NCBI RefSeq assembly: GCF_006440735.1
Contig: NZ_VFUA01000004.1
Location: forward strand, 1 to 64,000
Source: Mesorhizobium sp. B2-7-1
Lineage (GTDB): Bacteria; Pseudomonadota; Alphaproteobacteria; Rhizobiales; Rhizobiaceae
Reading direction: 5' to 3'
DNA: 64,000 nucleotides
The notes beneath the pieces are model-generated. The model saw only the letters and a program-made list of their open reading frames with translations, made no database searches and was not told the DNA's origin. The translations under genes and the position numbers were made by a program. Positions 24,716 to 33,069 of the stretch are shown one piece after another. The number at the start of each line of letters is the position of its first letter. Positions within the stretch are counted from its first letter, which is position 1.

Positions 24716-24737
24716 GATATAAAGAAGTCTTTATATC
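24716..24737. promoter_or_regulatory. Palindromic operator upstream of methyl-THF:corrinoid methyltransferase gene (SahR/SamR-like)
   Basis: Arms GATATAAAGA and TCTTTATATC are exact complements around the two bases AG. With the flanking ATAAC the site matches the one at 8415 in the opposite orientation over 27 bases with one difference. It ends 16 bases before the ATG at 24754, next to the GGAGAG ribosome binding site, so binding would block transcription. Confidence 0.75.
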
Positions 24738-24753
24738 CCGACGGAGAGATCGC

Positions 24754-25728
24754 ATGACCCGCACTATCGTCGCCTCGGCGACCCGAGAAATCGTCATCGG
24801 CTTCGATCAGCCCTTCTGCGTGATCGGCGAACGCATCAACCCGACCGGCCGCAAGAAGCTGGCCGCCGAGATGGTGGCCGGCAACTTCGAGACCGTCATC
24901 AAGGACGCGCTGGAGCAGGCCGCCTGCGGCGCCACCATGCTCGACGTCAATGCCGGCGTCACCTCGGTCAACCCGAATGAGACGGAGCCGGGTCTGCTGG
25001 TCCAGACGCTGGAGATCGTGCAGGGGCTGGTCGATCTGCCGCTGTCGATCGACTCTTCCGTCACCGCCGCTATCGAGGCCGGGTTGAAGGTCGCCAAGGG
25101 CCGGCCGCTGGTCAACTCCGTCACCGGCGAGGAAGAAAAGCTCGAAGCCATCCTGCCGCTGGTCAAGAAATACAACGTCCCGGTCGTCGCCATCTCCAAC
25201 GACGAGACCGGCATCTCGATGGACCCGGACGTCCGCTTCGCCGTCGCCAAGAAGATCGTCGAGCGCTGCGCCGACTTCGGCATCCCGGCGTATGACGTCG
25301 TCGTCGATCCGCTGGTGATGCCGATCGGCGCGCTGGGCGATGCCGGCCGCCAGGTGTTCGCGCTGCTGCGGCGGTTGCGCGAAGAACTCAAGGTCAACAC
25401 CACTTGCGGCCTTTCCAACATCTCCTTCGGCCTGCCGCACCGCCACGGCATCAACGCCGCCTTCATCCCGATGGTGATCGGCGCCGGCATGACCAGCGCC
25501 ATCATGAACCCGGTCCGTCCGCAGGAAATGGAAGCCGTGCGCGGCGCCAATGTGCTGAACGGCACCGACGAGAACTGCACCAACTGGATCCGCACCTACA
25601 AGGACTACAAGCCGGCCGAAGGCGGCCATCCGGTTGCCGCTCCAGTCGCGGTGACCGCGCCGGGCGACGGCGCTGCCGCCGGCGGCCGCCGCCGCGGCGG
25701 TCGTGAAGCCCGCATGGCCAGGGGATAA
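24754..25728 (+). CDS. Methyltetrahydrofolate:corrinoid methyltransferase (pterin-binding module of split MetH)
   Basis: 324 residues with a pterin-binding barrel (PF00809): GERINPTG at residues 25-32, DVNAG at 64-68 and the SIDSS strand near 100. It corresponds to the folate domain of MetH and to the MeTr/AcsE methyltransferases. It would transfer the methyl of 5-methyl-THF, made by MetF just upstream, to the corrinoid protein (18406). The last ~35 residues are a Gly/Arg-rich tail similar in character to those of the homocysteine methyltransferase and MttB. The gene is under the same palindromic operator as the homocysteine methyltransferase gene. The reverse reaction (charging THF with methyls from MttB) is equally possible chemically. 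Confidence 0.9.
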   Translation: MTRTIVASATREIVIGFDQPFCVIGERINPTGRKKLAAEMVAGNFETVIKDALEQAACGATMLDVNAGVTSVNPNETEPGLLVQTLEIVQGLVDLPLSIDSSVTAAIEAGLKVAKGRPLVNSVTGEEEKLEAILPLVKKYNVPVVAISNDETGISMDPDVRFAVAKKIVERCADFGIPAYDVVVDPLVMPIGALGDAGRQVFALLRRLREELKVNTTCGLSNISFGLPHRHGINAAFIPMVIGAGMTSAIMNPVRPQEMEAVRGANVLNGTDENCTNWIRTYKDYKPAEGGHPVAAPVAVTAPGDGAAAGGRRRGGREARMARG

Positions 25729-25807
25729 GCGCGCAATCGTGAGCCGCACCGCAAACAATGCCTGTCCGATCGCATCGTGGATGCGGCCGGACAGCTCTGC
25801 TTTGCGT

Positions 25808-26050
25808 TCAGGCCATGCCCAGTATGGCGTCGAACAGCGCCATTCCCGCCCACGATCCGAAGATGCCTGTCACGCCGCCGACGATGAAATCATCGTCATA
25901 GGCGGGCCAGTACGTGTGCAGCACCAGCGCGCCGACGATCGCGCCGACAATCCCGGTGGCGAGGTATTGCGGATTGCGCAGCCACGAGCCCTTGATCACG
26001 CGCACCATGGTGAAGGCGGTGAGGACGGCGGAGATCAGCAGATCCGACAT
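25808..26050 (-). CDS. Small membrane protein, 80 residues
   Basis: Two or three hydrophobic segments (LISAVLTAFTMVRVI, YLATGIVGAIVGALVL and FIVGGVTGIFGSWAGMALFDAIL), so probably an inner-membrane protein of unknown function. The frame extends to 26131, but the ATG at 26050 with an AGGGG before it gives a more natural start at MSDLLIS. It lies antisense between the methyltransferase and ASKHA genes, leaving the latter with its own promoter. I do not recognise the family. Confidence 0.6.
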   Translation of the reverse strand: MSDLLISAVLTAFTMVRVIKGSWLRNPQYLATGIVGAIVGALVLHTYWPAYDDDFIVGGVTGIFGSWAGMALFDAILGMA

Positions 26051-26139
26051 GGTTGGCCCCTGGACCAACGGACTCTCCGCCCAATAGTAAAACGATCCGT
26101 TAAACGGCATCGGCAATTGCCATCGAGACACGTGCCAGC

Positions 26140-28209
26140 ATGAATCCTCCCCCCCACATCACCGATCCGCTCGTGCTGTTCATGCCGTCGGGCAAGCGCG
26201 GCCGGTTCCCGGTCGGCACGCCGGTCCTCGATGCCGCGCGCCAGCTCGGCGTCTATGTCGAAAGCGTGTGCGGCGGCCGCGCCACCTGCGGGCGCTGCCA
26301 GATCGAAGTGCAGGAAGGCAATTTCGCCAAGCACAAGATCGTCTCGTCCAACGACCACATCTCGCCCAAGGGCGCCAAGGAAGAGCGCTACGAACGCGTG
26401 CGCGGCCTGCCTGAACGGCGTCGCCTCTCCTGCTCGGCGCAGATCCTCGGCGACCTGGTCATCGATGTGCCGCAGGACACGGTCATCAACGCCCAGACCA
26501 TCCGCAAGGACGCCGACACCAGGGTGATCGCCCGCGATACGGCGATCCGCATGTGCTATGTCGAGATCGAAGAGCCCGACATGCACAAGCCGCTCGGCGA
26601 TCTCGACCGGCTCAAGATCGCCCTGATGAAGGACTGGGACCTCAAGAACCTCGAATTCGACTTCTATCTGCTGCCGCAGGTGCAGGGCATCCTGCGCAAG
26701 GGCAATTGGGCTGCCACCGCCGCCATCCACAAGGATGCCGAGAGCGACATCGCGCGCGTCATCGCGCTGTGGCCCGGCCTCAAGAACGAGGCTTACGGCC
26801 TCGCTTGCGACATCGGCTCGACCACCATCGCCATGCATCTGGTGTCGCTGCTGTCGGGCCGCGTCGCCGCGTCTTCCGGCACCTCCAATCCGCAGATCCG
26901 CTTCGGCGAGGATCTGATGAGCCGCGTCTCCTATGTGATGATGAACCCCGACGGCCGCGAAGGCATGACGGTCGCCGTGCGCGAGGCGGTTTCCGGCCTC
27001 GTCGACAAGGTCTGCGCCGAAGGCAACGTCCAGCGCGCCGACATCCTGGATTCCGTCTTCGTCGGCAATCCGATCATGCACCATCTGTTCCTGGGCATCG
27101 ATCCGACCGAGCTCGGCGGCGCGCCCTTCGCCCTTGCCGTCTCCGGCGCGGTGCGCATCAAGGCCTCCGACATCGGCTTGAAGCTCAACCAGGGCGCCCG
27201 CCTCTATATGCTGCCCTGCATTGCCGGCCATGTCGGCGCCGATGCGGCCGCTGTCACCCTGTCGGAAGGCCCGCACCGCCAGGACGAGATGATGCTGATC
27301 GTCGATGTCGGCACCAATGCCGAGATCGTGCTCGGCAACTCGACGCGCGTCGTCGCGGCCTCCTCGCCCACCGGTCCCGCCTTCGAGGGCGCCGAAATCT
27401 CTGGCGGCCAGCGTGCCGCGCCCGGCGCCATCGAGCGCGTGCGCATCGACCCGGACACGCTGGAGCCGAAATACCGCGTCATCGGTTCGGAACTGTGGTC
27501 GGACGAGCCCGGCTTCATCGACAGCGTGCAGGCGACCGGCGTCACCGGCATCTGCGGCTCCGGCATCATCGAGGTGGTGGCGGAGATGTATCTGGCCGGC
27601 ATCATTTCCGAAGACGGCGTCGTCGACGGATCGCTCAGCATGCGCTCGCCGCGCGTCGTCGCCAACGGCCGCACCTTCTCCTACGTGCTGAAGGAGGGCG
27701 AGCCGAAGATCACCATCACCCAGAACGACGTGCGCGCCATCCAGCTCGCCAAGGCGGCACTCTATGCCGGCACCAAGCTGTTGATGGAAAAGCAGCTCAC
27801 CGACCATGTCGACCGGATCCATTTCGCCGGTGCCTTCGGTTCCTTCATCGATCCGAAATACGCCATGGTGCTTGGCCTGATCCCGGATTGCGACCTCGAC
27901 AAGGTCTCGGCCGTCGGCAATGCCGCCGGCGCTGGCGCCCGCATGGCACTGCTCAATCGCGGCTACCGCCGCGAGATCGAGGAAACGGTGAGCAGGATCG
28001 AGAAGATCGAGACCGCGCTCGAGCCGAAGTTCCAGGAGCACTTCGTCTACGCCATGGCGCTGCCGAACAAGGTCGATCCCTTCCCCAAGCTGTCGGCCGC
28101 GGTGAAGCTACCGCCGCGCAAGGCGATGAGCGAGGACGGCACCGCCGGCGATGCCACCCCGCGCCGGCGCTCCCGCGAGGAGCGCGCGGCACGGCGCGGC
28201 CGCGACTAA
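26140..28209 (+). CDS. Ferredoxin-ASKHA corrinoid activation protein (RACo/RamA-like, DUF4445)
   Basis: 689 residues. The N-terminal ~110 residues are a 2Fe-2S ferredoxin domain with ligands C44, C50, C53 and C98. A linker leads to a large ASKHA-fold ATPase (DIGSTTIAMHL near residue 225 and DVGTNAEIVLG near 388 are its phosphate-binding loops). Such proteins use ATP and a low-potential electron to return inactive Co(II) corrinoid to Co(I). MetH normally does this with its own SAM-binding activation domain, which is missing from this split system, so this protein is the natural replacement. It follows the pterin methyltransferase gene by ~410 bases with an antisense small gene between. The basic C-terminal tail is probably disordered. 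Confidence 0.88.
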   Translation: MNPPPHITDPLVLFMPSGKRGRFPVGTPVLDAARQLGVYVESVCGGRATCGRCQIEVQEGNFAKHKIVSSNDHISPKGAKEERYERVRGLPERRRLSCSAQILGDLVIDVPQDTVINAQTIRKDADTRVIARDTAIRMCYVEIEEPDMHKPLGDLDRLKIALMKDWDLKNLEFDFYLLPQVQGILRKGNWAATAAIHKDAESDIARVIALWPGLKNEAYGLACDIGSTTIAMHLVSLLSGRVAASSGTSNPQIRFGEDLMSRVSYVMMNPDGREGMTVAVREAVSGLVDKVCAEGNVQRADILDSVFVGNPIMHHLFLGIDPTELGGAPFALAVSGAVRIKASDIGLKLNQGARLYMLPCIAGHVGADAAAVTLSEGPHRQDEMMLIVDVGTNAEIVLGNSTRVVAASSPTGPAFEGAEISGGQRAAPGAIERVRIDPDTLEPKYRVIGSELWSDEPGFIDSVQATGVTGICGSGIIEVVAEMYLAGIISEDGVVDGSLSMRSPRVVANGRTFSYVLKEGEPKITITQNDVRAIQLAKAALYAGTKLLMEKQLTDHVDRIHFAGAFGSFIDPKYAMVLGLIPDCDLDKVSAVGNAAGAGARMALLNRGYRREIEETVSRIEKIETALEPKFQEHFVYAMALPNKVDPFPKLSAAVKLPPRKAMSEDGTAGDATPRRRSREERAARRGRD

Positions 28210-28210
28210 A

Positions 28211-28254
28211 GCATGTCTCCCGAAAGTGGGAACCGGTTTCGGATAAGGACATGC
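28211..28254. repeat. Dispersed palindromic repeat (ATGTCGCCCAAAA type), copy 2
   Basis: GCATGTCTCCCGAAAGTGGG and its imperfect complement, starting one base after the ASKHA stop codon. Same family as 24613 and 62103. Confidence 0.75.
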
Positions 28255-28269
28255 GTAAAATCAAAAACC

Positions 28270-28311
28270 TAAAGCGCAGGGAGCGAATCTGAAAGATCGC
28301 TGCGCGCTTTA
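28270..28311. repeat. Hairpin repeat (AAAGCGC...GCGCTTT)
   Basis: Outer arms AAAGCGC / GCGCTTT enclose a second small dyad (AGCGA...TCGCT). It follows the preceding repeat by 15 bases and may be its usual second half. It may act as a bidirectional terminator between the convergent ASKHA and acyltransferase genes. Confidence 0.6.
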
Positions 28312-28336
28312 AAGCAAGTTCAAGCGTGCAGCGAGT

Positions 28337-29359
28337 TCATTCCGCGGCCCCTGCGGCCGCGGCATTGCTTGCCTTGATGGCGGCCTTCGGGCGTTGCGGG
28401 TGCAGCAGCCCGATCAATGGTTTTTCGACGACCAGATAGAGCATCGCCGAGAGCGCGAGCGTGGCAACCAGGATCGTCGTCGGCTGCAGCGCCGCCGGAA
28501 CTCCGGTCCTCAGGACGACTCCCGTCGCCAGGACGCCGACCACGACGTGCCACAGATAGATCGAATAGGACGCATCGCCGAGAAAGCTCGGCAAGGCGGC
28601 CGGCTTGAACGGCCGTGCCCGCTCGGCAAAGACCGCGCCTGCCACGATCAGCGCGGCCGGAGGCCCCCAACGCAAGGCACGAGGCAAATCGGCATCGAAC
28701 AGCGGGCCGGCCGCAAACAGAAGGAATCCCGCGCCAGCCATCGCCAGCGCCACGCCGAGCGGCAGCCTGGCACCCTGGAGCCACAAGCGTCCCACGACGA
28801 CGCCGGCCGCGAACTCGATCACGACTGGATCGGTGAAGGCCCGTGCGTATCCCGCGGGAAGGACGAAATGTAGCGCGACGATGGCGACAAGCGCACCGGT
28901 AAGGACACCGAACCGCCAGCGCTCGCCCATGAAGAGGACCAGTGTGAAAACGAGATAGAACATCATTTCATAGCAAAGCGTCCAACCCTGTATGACGATG
29001 GGATGCAGCGCGCCCTCCTGCAGGACCGGCAGGAAGAACAGTGAGCCGACGAAATTCGGGACACTGAAGAAATGACCGTAGAAGAACTGCGGCTTGAGCA
29101 GGATGCCCGCAGCGGTCAGCAGCGTGACGATCCAGTAGAGAGGCACGATGCGGGTGATGCGGCGCCCCATGAAACGCCAAGGGTTGGCCGGCCTGCCGGC
29201 GGTCGTCACCCACATGATGAAGCCGCTGATGACGAAGAAGACATCGACGCCGGCTGCTCCCACGTGGAACGGGCCGCCGAATTGTTCGCTGACGTGGAAG
29301 CAAACGACTGCGCACGCGGCAAGGCCGCGCAGATATTGAACACTATGAATGCTCGTCAC
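28337..29359 (-). CDS. Acyltransferase family 3 membrane protein (OafA-like)
   Basis: 340 residues with about ten hydrophobic segments and the acyltransferase-3 N-terminal pattern: IHSVQYLRGLAACAVVCFHV with the catalytic histidine, then GVDVFFVISGFIMW. These inner-membrane enzymes acylate sugars of exopolysaccharide, O-antigen or Nod factor. It starts with a GTG. The substrate is unknown; it stands alone on the minus strand, convergent with the ASKHA gene. Confidence 0.85.
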   Translation of the reverse strand: MTSIHSVQYLRGLAACAVVCFHVSEQFGGPFHVGAAGVDVFFVISGFIMWVTTAGRPANPWRFMGRRITRIVPLYWIVTLLTAAGILLKPQFFYGHFFSVPNFVGSLFFLPVLQEGALHPIVIQGWTLCYEMMFYLVFTLVLFMGERWRFGVLTGALVAIVALHFVLPAGYARAFTDPVVIEFAAGVVVGRLWLQGARLPLGVALAMAGAGFLLFAAGPLFDADLPRALRWGPPAALIVAGAVFAERARPFKPAALPSFLGDASYSIYLWHVVVGVLATGVVLRTGVPAALQPTTILVATLALSAMLYLVVEKPLIGLLHPQRPKAAIKASNAAAAGAAE

Positions 29360-29511
29360 GATGCCCTGACCCGTATCGCATCATGTTGCGGTGCACATGC
29401 CCACGCCGCATTGCACAATAACAAAGCAGCCGCTCGCCTCTGTCAACCGCCGAGGGCGGCTATCGGGATAGAAACCGGCATAGCAGCCTCGCAATTCGTT
29501 TGTATGCAAAT

Positions 29512-29538
29512 GTTTCCGGATTCGCGCGATCCGGAAAC
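29512..29538. promoter_or_regulatory. Inverted repeat upstream of a DUF1127-like gene
   Basis: Exact 10-base arms GTTTCCGGAT / ATCCGGAAAC around the loop TCGCGCG, in the divergent region between the acyltransferase and the small DUF1127-like gene. It could be an operator; no T run makes a terminator unlikely. Confidence 0.45.
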
Positions 29539-29651
29539 CGAAACGCTGTTTTCGCGAAATCGATCCGATACATGCGTGAGCGATTTAACCGGACATCGAA
29601 CGGCGGCTGCGGACAATCCGCGGCCGTCGCCGGTCTTCAAGGGAGATGAAA

Positions 29652-29837
29652 ATGTCGATGTACGATAACCTCAGCCGCTTCGGTGTGACCATCAGGCAGG
29701 CTCACGCCAGGAACAAGGCGATCCGCGCGCTGAACAGCCTGCCGGCGCATGTCCAGAAGGATATCGGCTGGCCGGCTTCGCCGCCAAGCGACCCGCAGGC
29801 AGCCCTCCACGCGCTGCTTCTGGGCACGCCGCGCTGA
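29652..29837 (+). CDS. Small DUF1127-like protein
   Basis: 61 residues, basic at the N-terminus, with ALNSLPAHVQKDIGWP matching the short DUF1127 core (L..L....LKDIG). A paralogue with the same layout lies at 32152 (AIHALPIELQKDIGWP). I use the second ATG because GGGAG lies 6 bases before it; the first ATG at 29646 touches that site. DUF1127 proteins in alphaproteobacteria affect phosphate, carbon and RNA metabolism; the role here is unknown. Confidence 0.75.
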   Translation: MSMYDNLSRFGVTIRQAHARNKAIRALNSLPAHVQKDIGWPASPPSDPQAALHALLLGTPR

Positions 29838-30068
29838 TGACCCTCGCCGACAAATGCAAACTGCTCGGCAAACGCCGGGGCCGCGACGCGGCCTCGGCGA
29901 CCGACGATAACAATTGCGCGCGGCGCTGCTGCCGAAGCGGCGTTGACACTGGCCCCATCGGATCACACCGATGTGCCAGCGGCGAACCTTGAAATTTTTA
30001 ACTGAGGTACAATCTTCGGATAGCAGGGGAATTCTCTTAGTCGGCTCCGCCGAGATCCGTGTATCCGC

Positions 30069-31031
30069 ATGCCCAGTTTGAAAAGCCATCTCGTTTCATT
30101 CGTTCTGCGGCACAGCCGCAAGAAGGCGTTTTCCAGTCCCGAGAACCTCCAGCGCTGGATCGCCTACGCCCGCAAGACCGAGGACTATCATCCTCCGGCC
30201 TTGCTCAAGGCACGGTTGGACATCACCGAGACCGAAATCGACGGCTTTCCCGTCTATGAGATCACCCCGAAACCGGGCGAGAGCCGGCGCATCCTTTACA
30301 TGCATGGCGGCGCCTATGTTTTTCAGATCACGTCCTATCATTGGGGGCTGATCGCCGAGATGGCCGAGCGTCTCGGTTTCGGCATCACCGTGCCGATCTA
30401 TCCCATCGCGCCCGAGCATGATTTCCATGACATGTTCGGCATGGTCGGCGGCGTCTACCGGCGCATGCTCGAAGACACCGACGCCGAGGACATCGTCTTC
30501 ATGGGCGATTCCGCCGGCGGCAACATGGCCGTCGTGCTGACCATGATGGCGGCCGAGGAGGGCCTGCCCTCGCCGTCGCGTCATGTACTGATCTCGCCCG
30601 GCCTCGACGTTTCGCTTGCAAATCCTGAAGTCTTCGAGGCCGAGCGGCAGGATCCGTGGCTGGGTATTCCGGGTGGGCTGGAAGCGGTGCGGCTCTACAG
30701 CGCCGGTTTCGACCGCAACGACTGGCACATCAGCCCGCTTTACGGCGACTTATCCGTGCTGCCGAAGACGCTGCTGTTGACTGGTTCACGCGACATGCTG
30801 ACACCAGATAATCTCATCTTCGCCGAACGCGCGCGCGCTGCCGGCGTCGAGGTCGACCTGGTCTACGAGGAAGGCATGTTCCACGTCTGGCCGCTGATCG
30901 AGATGCCTGAAGCACGCCGCGCGCGCGACAGCATCGTCGACTTTCTTGCAACTCCGCCACCGCGACGGGCTCGCGCGCGGCGCAGGACAAAGGCTGCCTT
31001 CGCGGCCCGGCCCGCGCCGGCGGCCGAATAG
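30069..31031 (+). CDS. Alpha/beta hydrolase, hormone-sensitive-lipase-like esterase
   Basis: 320 residues of the alpha/beta hydrolase fold-3 family: oxyanion-hole HGG at 79-81, nucleophile S148 in GDSAGGN, a catalytic aspartate in GSRDMLTPDN and a histidine in EGMFHVWP. It hydrolyses short-chain esters, substrate unknown. The arginine-rich C-terminus is unusual for the family. Its stop lies 1 base from the stop of the convergent LysR gene. The ~230 bases upstream show no gene I would support. Confidence 0.88.
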   Translation: MPSLKSHLVSFVLRHSRKKAFSSPENLQRWIAYARKTEDYHPPALLKARLDITETEIDGFPVYEITPKPGESRRILYMHGGAYVFQITSYHWGLIAEMAERLGFGITVPIYPIAPEHDFHDMFGMVGGVYRRMLEDTDAEDIVFMGDSAGGNMAVVLTMMAAEEGLPSPSRHVLISPGLDVSLANPEVFEAERQDPWLGIPGGLEAVRLYSAGFDRNDWHISPLYGDLSVLPKTLLLTGSRDMLTPDNLIFAERARAAGVEVDLVYEEGMFHVWPLIEMPEARRARDSIVDFLATPPPRRARARRRTKAAFAARPAPAAE

Positions 31032-31032
31032 T

Positions 31033-31932
31033 TCAGAACTTGCCGGTTTCGCGGAACAGTTCGAACGTCGCCCGGATGTGGTCGGCGACGGCCTTCACCG
31101 GCGCGCTGGCGTCCGGCGCCACCACCATGGCGAGATTGTAGGTGCCGATCTCGGGCATGCCGTCCTTGGCGCCCAGCGAGACCATCTCGTCGCCGAGGAA
31201 CGACTTCGGCAGCGGCGCCACCGCGAGGTCAGCCATGATCGCGGCGCGCTGGCCGGCCGTGTGGGCGCTCATATAGGCGATACGGTAGTTGCGTCCCTCG
31301 CGCCCTAGCGCTTCAAGCGCTCCTGCCCGCCAGGCGCAGCCTTCTTCCCACAGCGACACCGGCAGAGGTTCACGCAGATGCGCGCAGCCACCCTTGGCGC
31401 CCGCCCATACGATCGGCTCGGTCAAAAGCACCTCGGCGCCGATCGCACTGGTCTTGTAGGAATTGGTGAGGAGCGTGATGTCGAGCGCGCGGTCGTCCAT
31501 GCGGCGGCGCAGATTGATGCTCTGGTCGATGGTGACGTCGACGGCGATCGAGGGATGCGACTGCGCGAAACGCTTCAGCACATGCGGCAGCACACGCTCG
31601 CCATAGTCGTCCGGAGAGCCCAGGCGCACCACGCCGACAATGTCGGGGATGATGAACTTCGACACCACTTCGCGGTTGATCGACAACAGCCGGCGCGCAT
31701 AGCCGAGCAGCATCTCGCCATCGGTGGTCAGCGTCACCGAACGCGCATCGCGCGCGAAGACGGAACGGCCGAGGATGTCCTCCAGCTTCTTGATTTGCAT
31801 GGAGACGGCCGACGGCGTGCGGAACACCGCATTGGCGGCGGTGGTGAAGCTGCCGGTCTCGGCGATCGCCACGAAAGTGCGCAGCACATCGAGATCAAGC
31901 AGCGGCAAAGGATGATTGAGCGGGGCGTTCAT
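31033..31932 (-). CDS. LysR-family transcriptional regulator
   Basis: 299 residues with an N-terminal winged helix (FVAIAETGSFTTAANAVFRTPSAVSMQIKKLE, residues ~20-55) and a periplasmic-binding-protein-like effector domain (residues ~95-290). It is convergent with the esterase gene, with only one base between stops, and divergent from the DUF1127-like gene at 32152 across 220 bases. The AT-rich stretch near 31955-32000 may hold its operator. Target and effector are unknown. Confidence 0.87.
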   Translation of the reverse strand: MNAPLNHPLPLLDLDVLRTFVAIAETGSFTTAANAVFRTPSAVSMQIKKLEDILGRSVFARDARSVTLTTDGEMLLGYARRLLSINREVVSKFIIPDIVGVVRLGSPDDYGERVLPHVLKRFAQSHPSIAVDVTIDQSINLRRRMDDRALDITLLTNSYKTSAIGAEVLLTEPIVWAGAKGGCAHLREPLPVSLWEEGCAWRAGALEALGREGRNYRIAYMSAHTAGQRAAIMADLAVAPLPKSFLGDEMVSLGAKDGMPEIGTYNLAMVVAPDASAPVKAVADHIRATFELFRETGKF

Positions 31933-32151
31933 GGCAGGCTGCCTTCAATTTTTCTGATGCAATCCATCATTCCATTTCGTTTGATTGAACATCACTCCGG
32001 GCGCATAGTCAACTCGATCGATGCGGGATGCTGCCAAAAGCAGCCATCAAACGACCCCGACACAGTCCTGCAATCAACACGAAATGAAGCTGAAACAGAC
32101 CTGACTTAACGCAATGACGGGCGCCTCCCTGCCCGCATAGAGGAGAAAGAA

Positions 32152-32337
32152 ATGTCTATCCTGTCGTCCATTGGTCGGCTTGCGACCGAATTCAGCGCGG
32201 CCCGCGCCCGCTACCAGACCGAACGCGCCATCCATGCGCTGCCGATCGAACTGCAGAAGGATATCGGCTGGCCGGAAGCCGCGGATGCCAAGCCCGGCTT
32301 GCGCCTCGGCGTCGGAAGCTGGGCCGGAGCGAAGTAA
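32152..32337 (+). CDS. Small DUF1127-like protein, second copy
   Basis: 61 residues, related to the protein at 29652: a basic N-terminal helix, then AIHALPIELQKDIGWPEA. GAGGAG sits 6 bases before the ATG, a strong ribosome binding site. A terminator follows, so it is a single-gene transcript. Confidence 0.8.
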   Translation: MSILSSIGRLATEFSAARARYQTERAIHALPIELQKDIGWPEAADAKPGLRLGVGSWAGAK

Positions 32338-32358
32338 TCAAGTGTGTATGGAGTTCTG

Positions 32359-32390
32359 AAGGCCTGCCGCGTCAGCTCGGCAGGCCTTTT
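32359..32390 (+). terminator. Rho-independent terminator after the DUF1127-like gene
   Basis: Stem AAGGCCTGCCG / CGGCAGGCCTT with an 8-base loop and a short T run, 21 bases after the stop. Confidence 0.85.
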
Positions 32391-32687
32391 GTTCGTTTTG
32401 AGCCTTTTTGTTTGCATTCAAACAACTTTTCCAGCCATGCGGCCGCTGCATGACGCATATGAACCACTCGCATAGCGGGTTAATTTGCAAATTAAAGCAC
32501 TGTAGATAATAGGAAATTTTAGGCAGCCTGCACAATAACGTCGCAAATCATGTCGCTTTTCATATCAAGCGCTTCGTTTTTGCGATTTAGTTTTTGCTGA
32601 AGCAGGCCTATATGAGCGTCAGCAAAAACGAGCTGCCCCACTCCTTAAGCGAAGGCGACCCGTCTGAGCAACCAAATGGAGATGATG
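32391..32687. other. Gene-free AT-rich stretch with candidate regulatory dyads
   Basis: About 300 bases with no supported gene. It holds a perfect 16-bp palindrome TTAATTTGCAAATTAA at 32480-32495, and two GTCGC elements in direct order (GTCGCAAA at 32540 and TGTCGCTTTT at 32551) of the type seen near mttB. It probably contains the promoter of the small gene at 32688. Confidence 0.55.
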
Positions 32688-32822
32688 ATGAAGCTCTTTG
32701 CCCGCCTGTTTGCCCGCCGCGAAATGAACCTGACGACCGCCCTGGAGCGTCAGCGCCTCGCCAAGACCATGCCCGGCCAGACCGGTGCCGTGGCTGCTGC
32801 CCGTCTCGGCTTCATTGCCTAA
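32688..32822 (+). CDS. Small basic protein, 44 residues
   Basis: MKLFARLFARREMNLTTALE... continuing to ...AARLGFIA. GGAG lies 6 bases before this ATG and a strong terminator follows 27 bases after the stop, so this is likely a real short gene with its own transcript. The sequence is basic and amphipathic, with no signal peptide. I do not recognise the family; upstream ATG codons at 32676, 32682 and 32685 are in frame. Confidence 0.6.
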   Translation: MKLFARLFARREMNLTTALERQRLAKTMPGQTGAVAAARLGFIA

Positions 32823-32849
32823 GACAATCCGGCCCAATAAGTTGAATTC

Positions 32850-32883
32850 AACGCCGCCCGGCTCCGCCGAGGCGGCGTTTTCA
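32850..32883 (+). terminator. Rho-independent terminator after the 44-residue gene
   Basis: Stem AACGCCGCC / GGCGGCGTT with a 12-base loop, then TTC and an AT-rich stretch. Confidence 0.8.
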
Positions 32884-32941
32884 TTTGAGCGCGGACACCT
32901 GCCGCCCGTGCAGCGGCGCGCTGCGGTTGCACGCATTGCCC

Positions 32942-32963
32942 ATTTGCGACCCATGTCGCAAAT
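32942..32963. promoter_or_regulatory. Inverted repeat upstream of the GlxA-like regulator gene
   Basis: Arms ATTTGCGAC / GTCGCAAAT around CCAT, 107 bases before the GTG at 33070. It is the cleanest copy of a motif also seen at 18292, 15985 and, as a half-site, 42285. It may be the binding site of this regulator. Confidence 0.6.
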
Positions 32964-33069
32964 ATAATCTTCACTTAGCCGCCTACCCGATTGACAGGAA
33001 TGGTTTTTCCTGTTGTCGCTATGCTGTTCGCGACATCCTGTTCGCGTCATGGCTGCGTGAGGTTTCCCC

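Noticed and set aside
26035-28041. A 668-codon open frame on the minus strand
   Set aside because: It lies opposite the ASKHA gene, whose domains are unmistakable; the antisense product has no recognisable motif.
29837-29989. A 50-codon frame starting with an ATG overlapping the stop of the first DUF1127-like gene
   Set aside because: It is rich in Arg and Cys, lacks a ribosome binding site and any recognisable pattern; the overlap alone is not enough.
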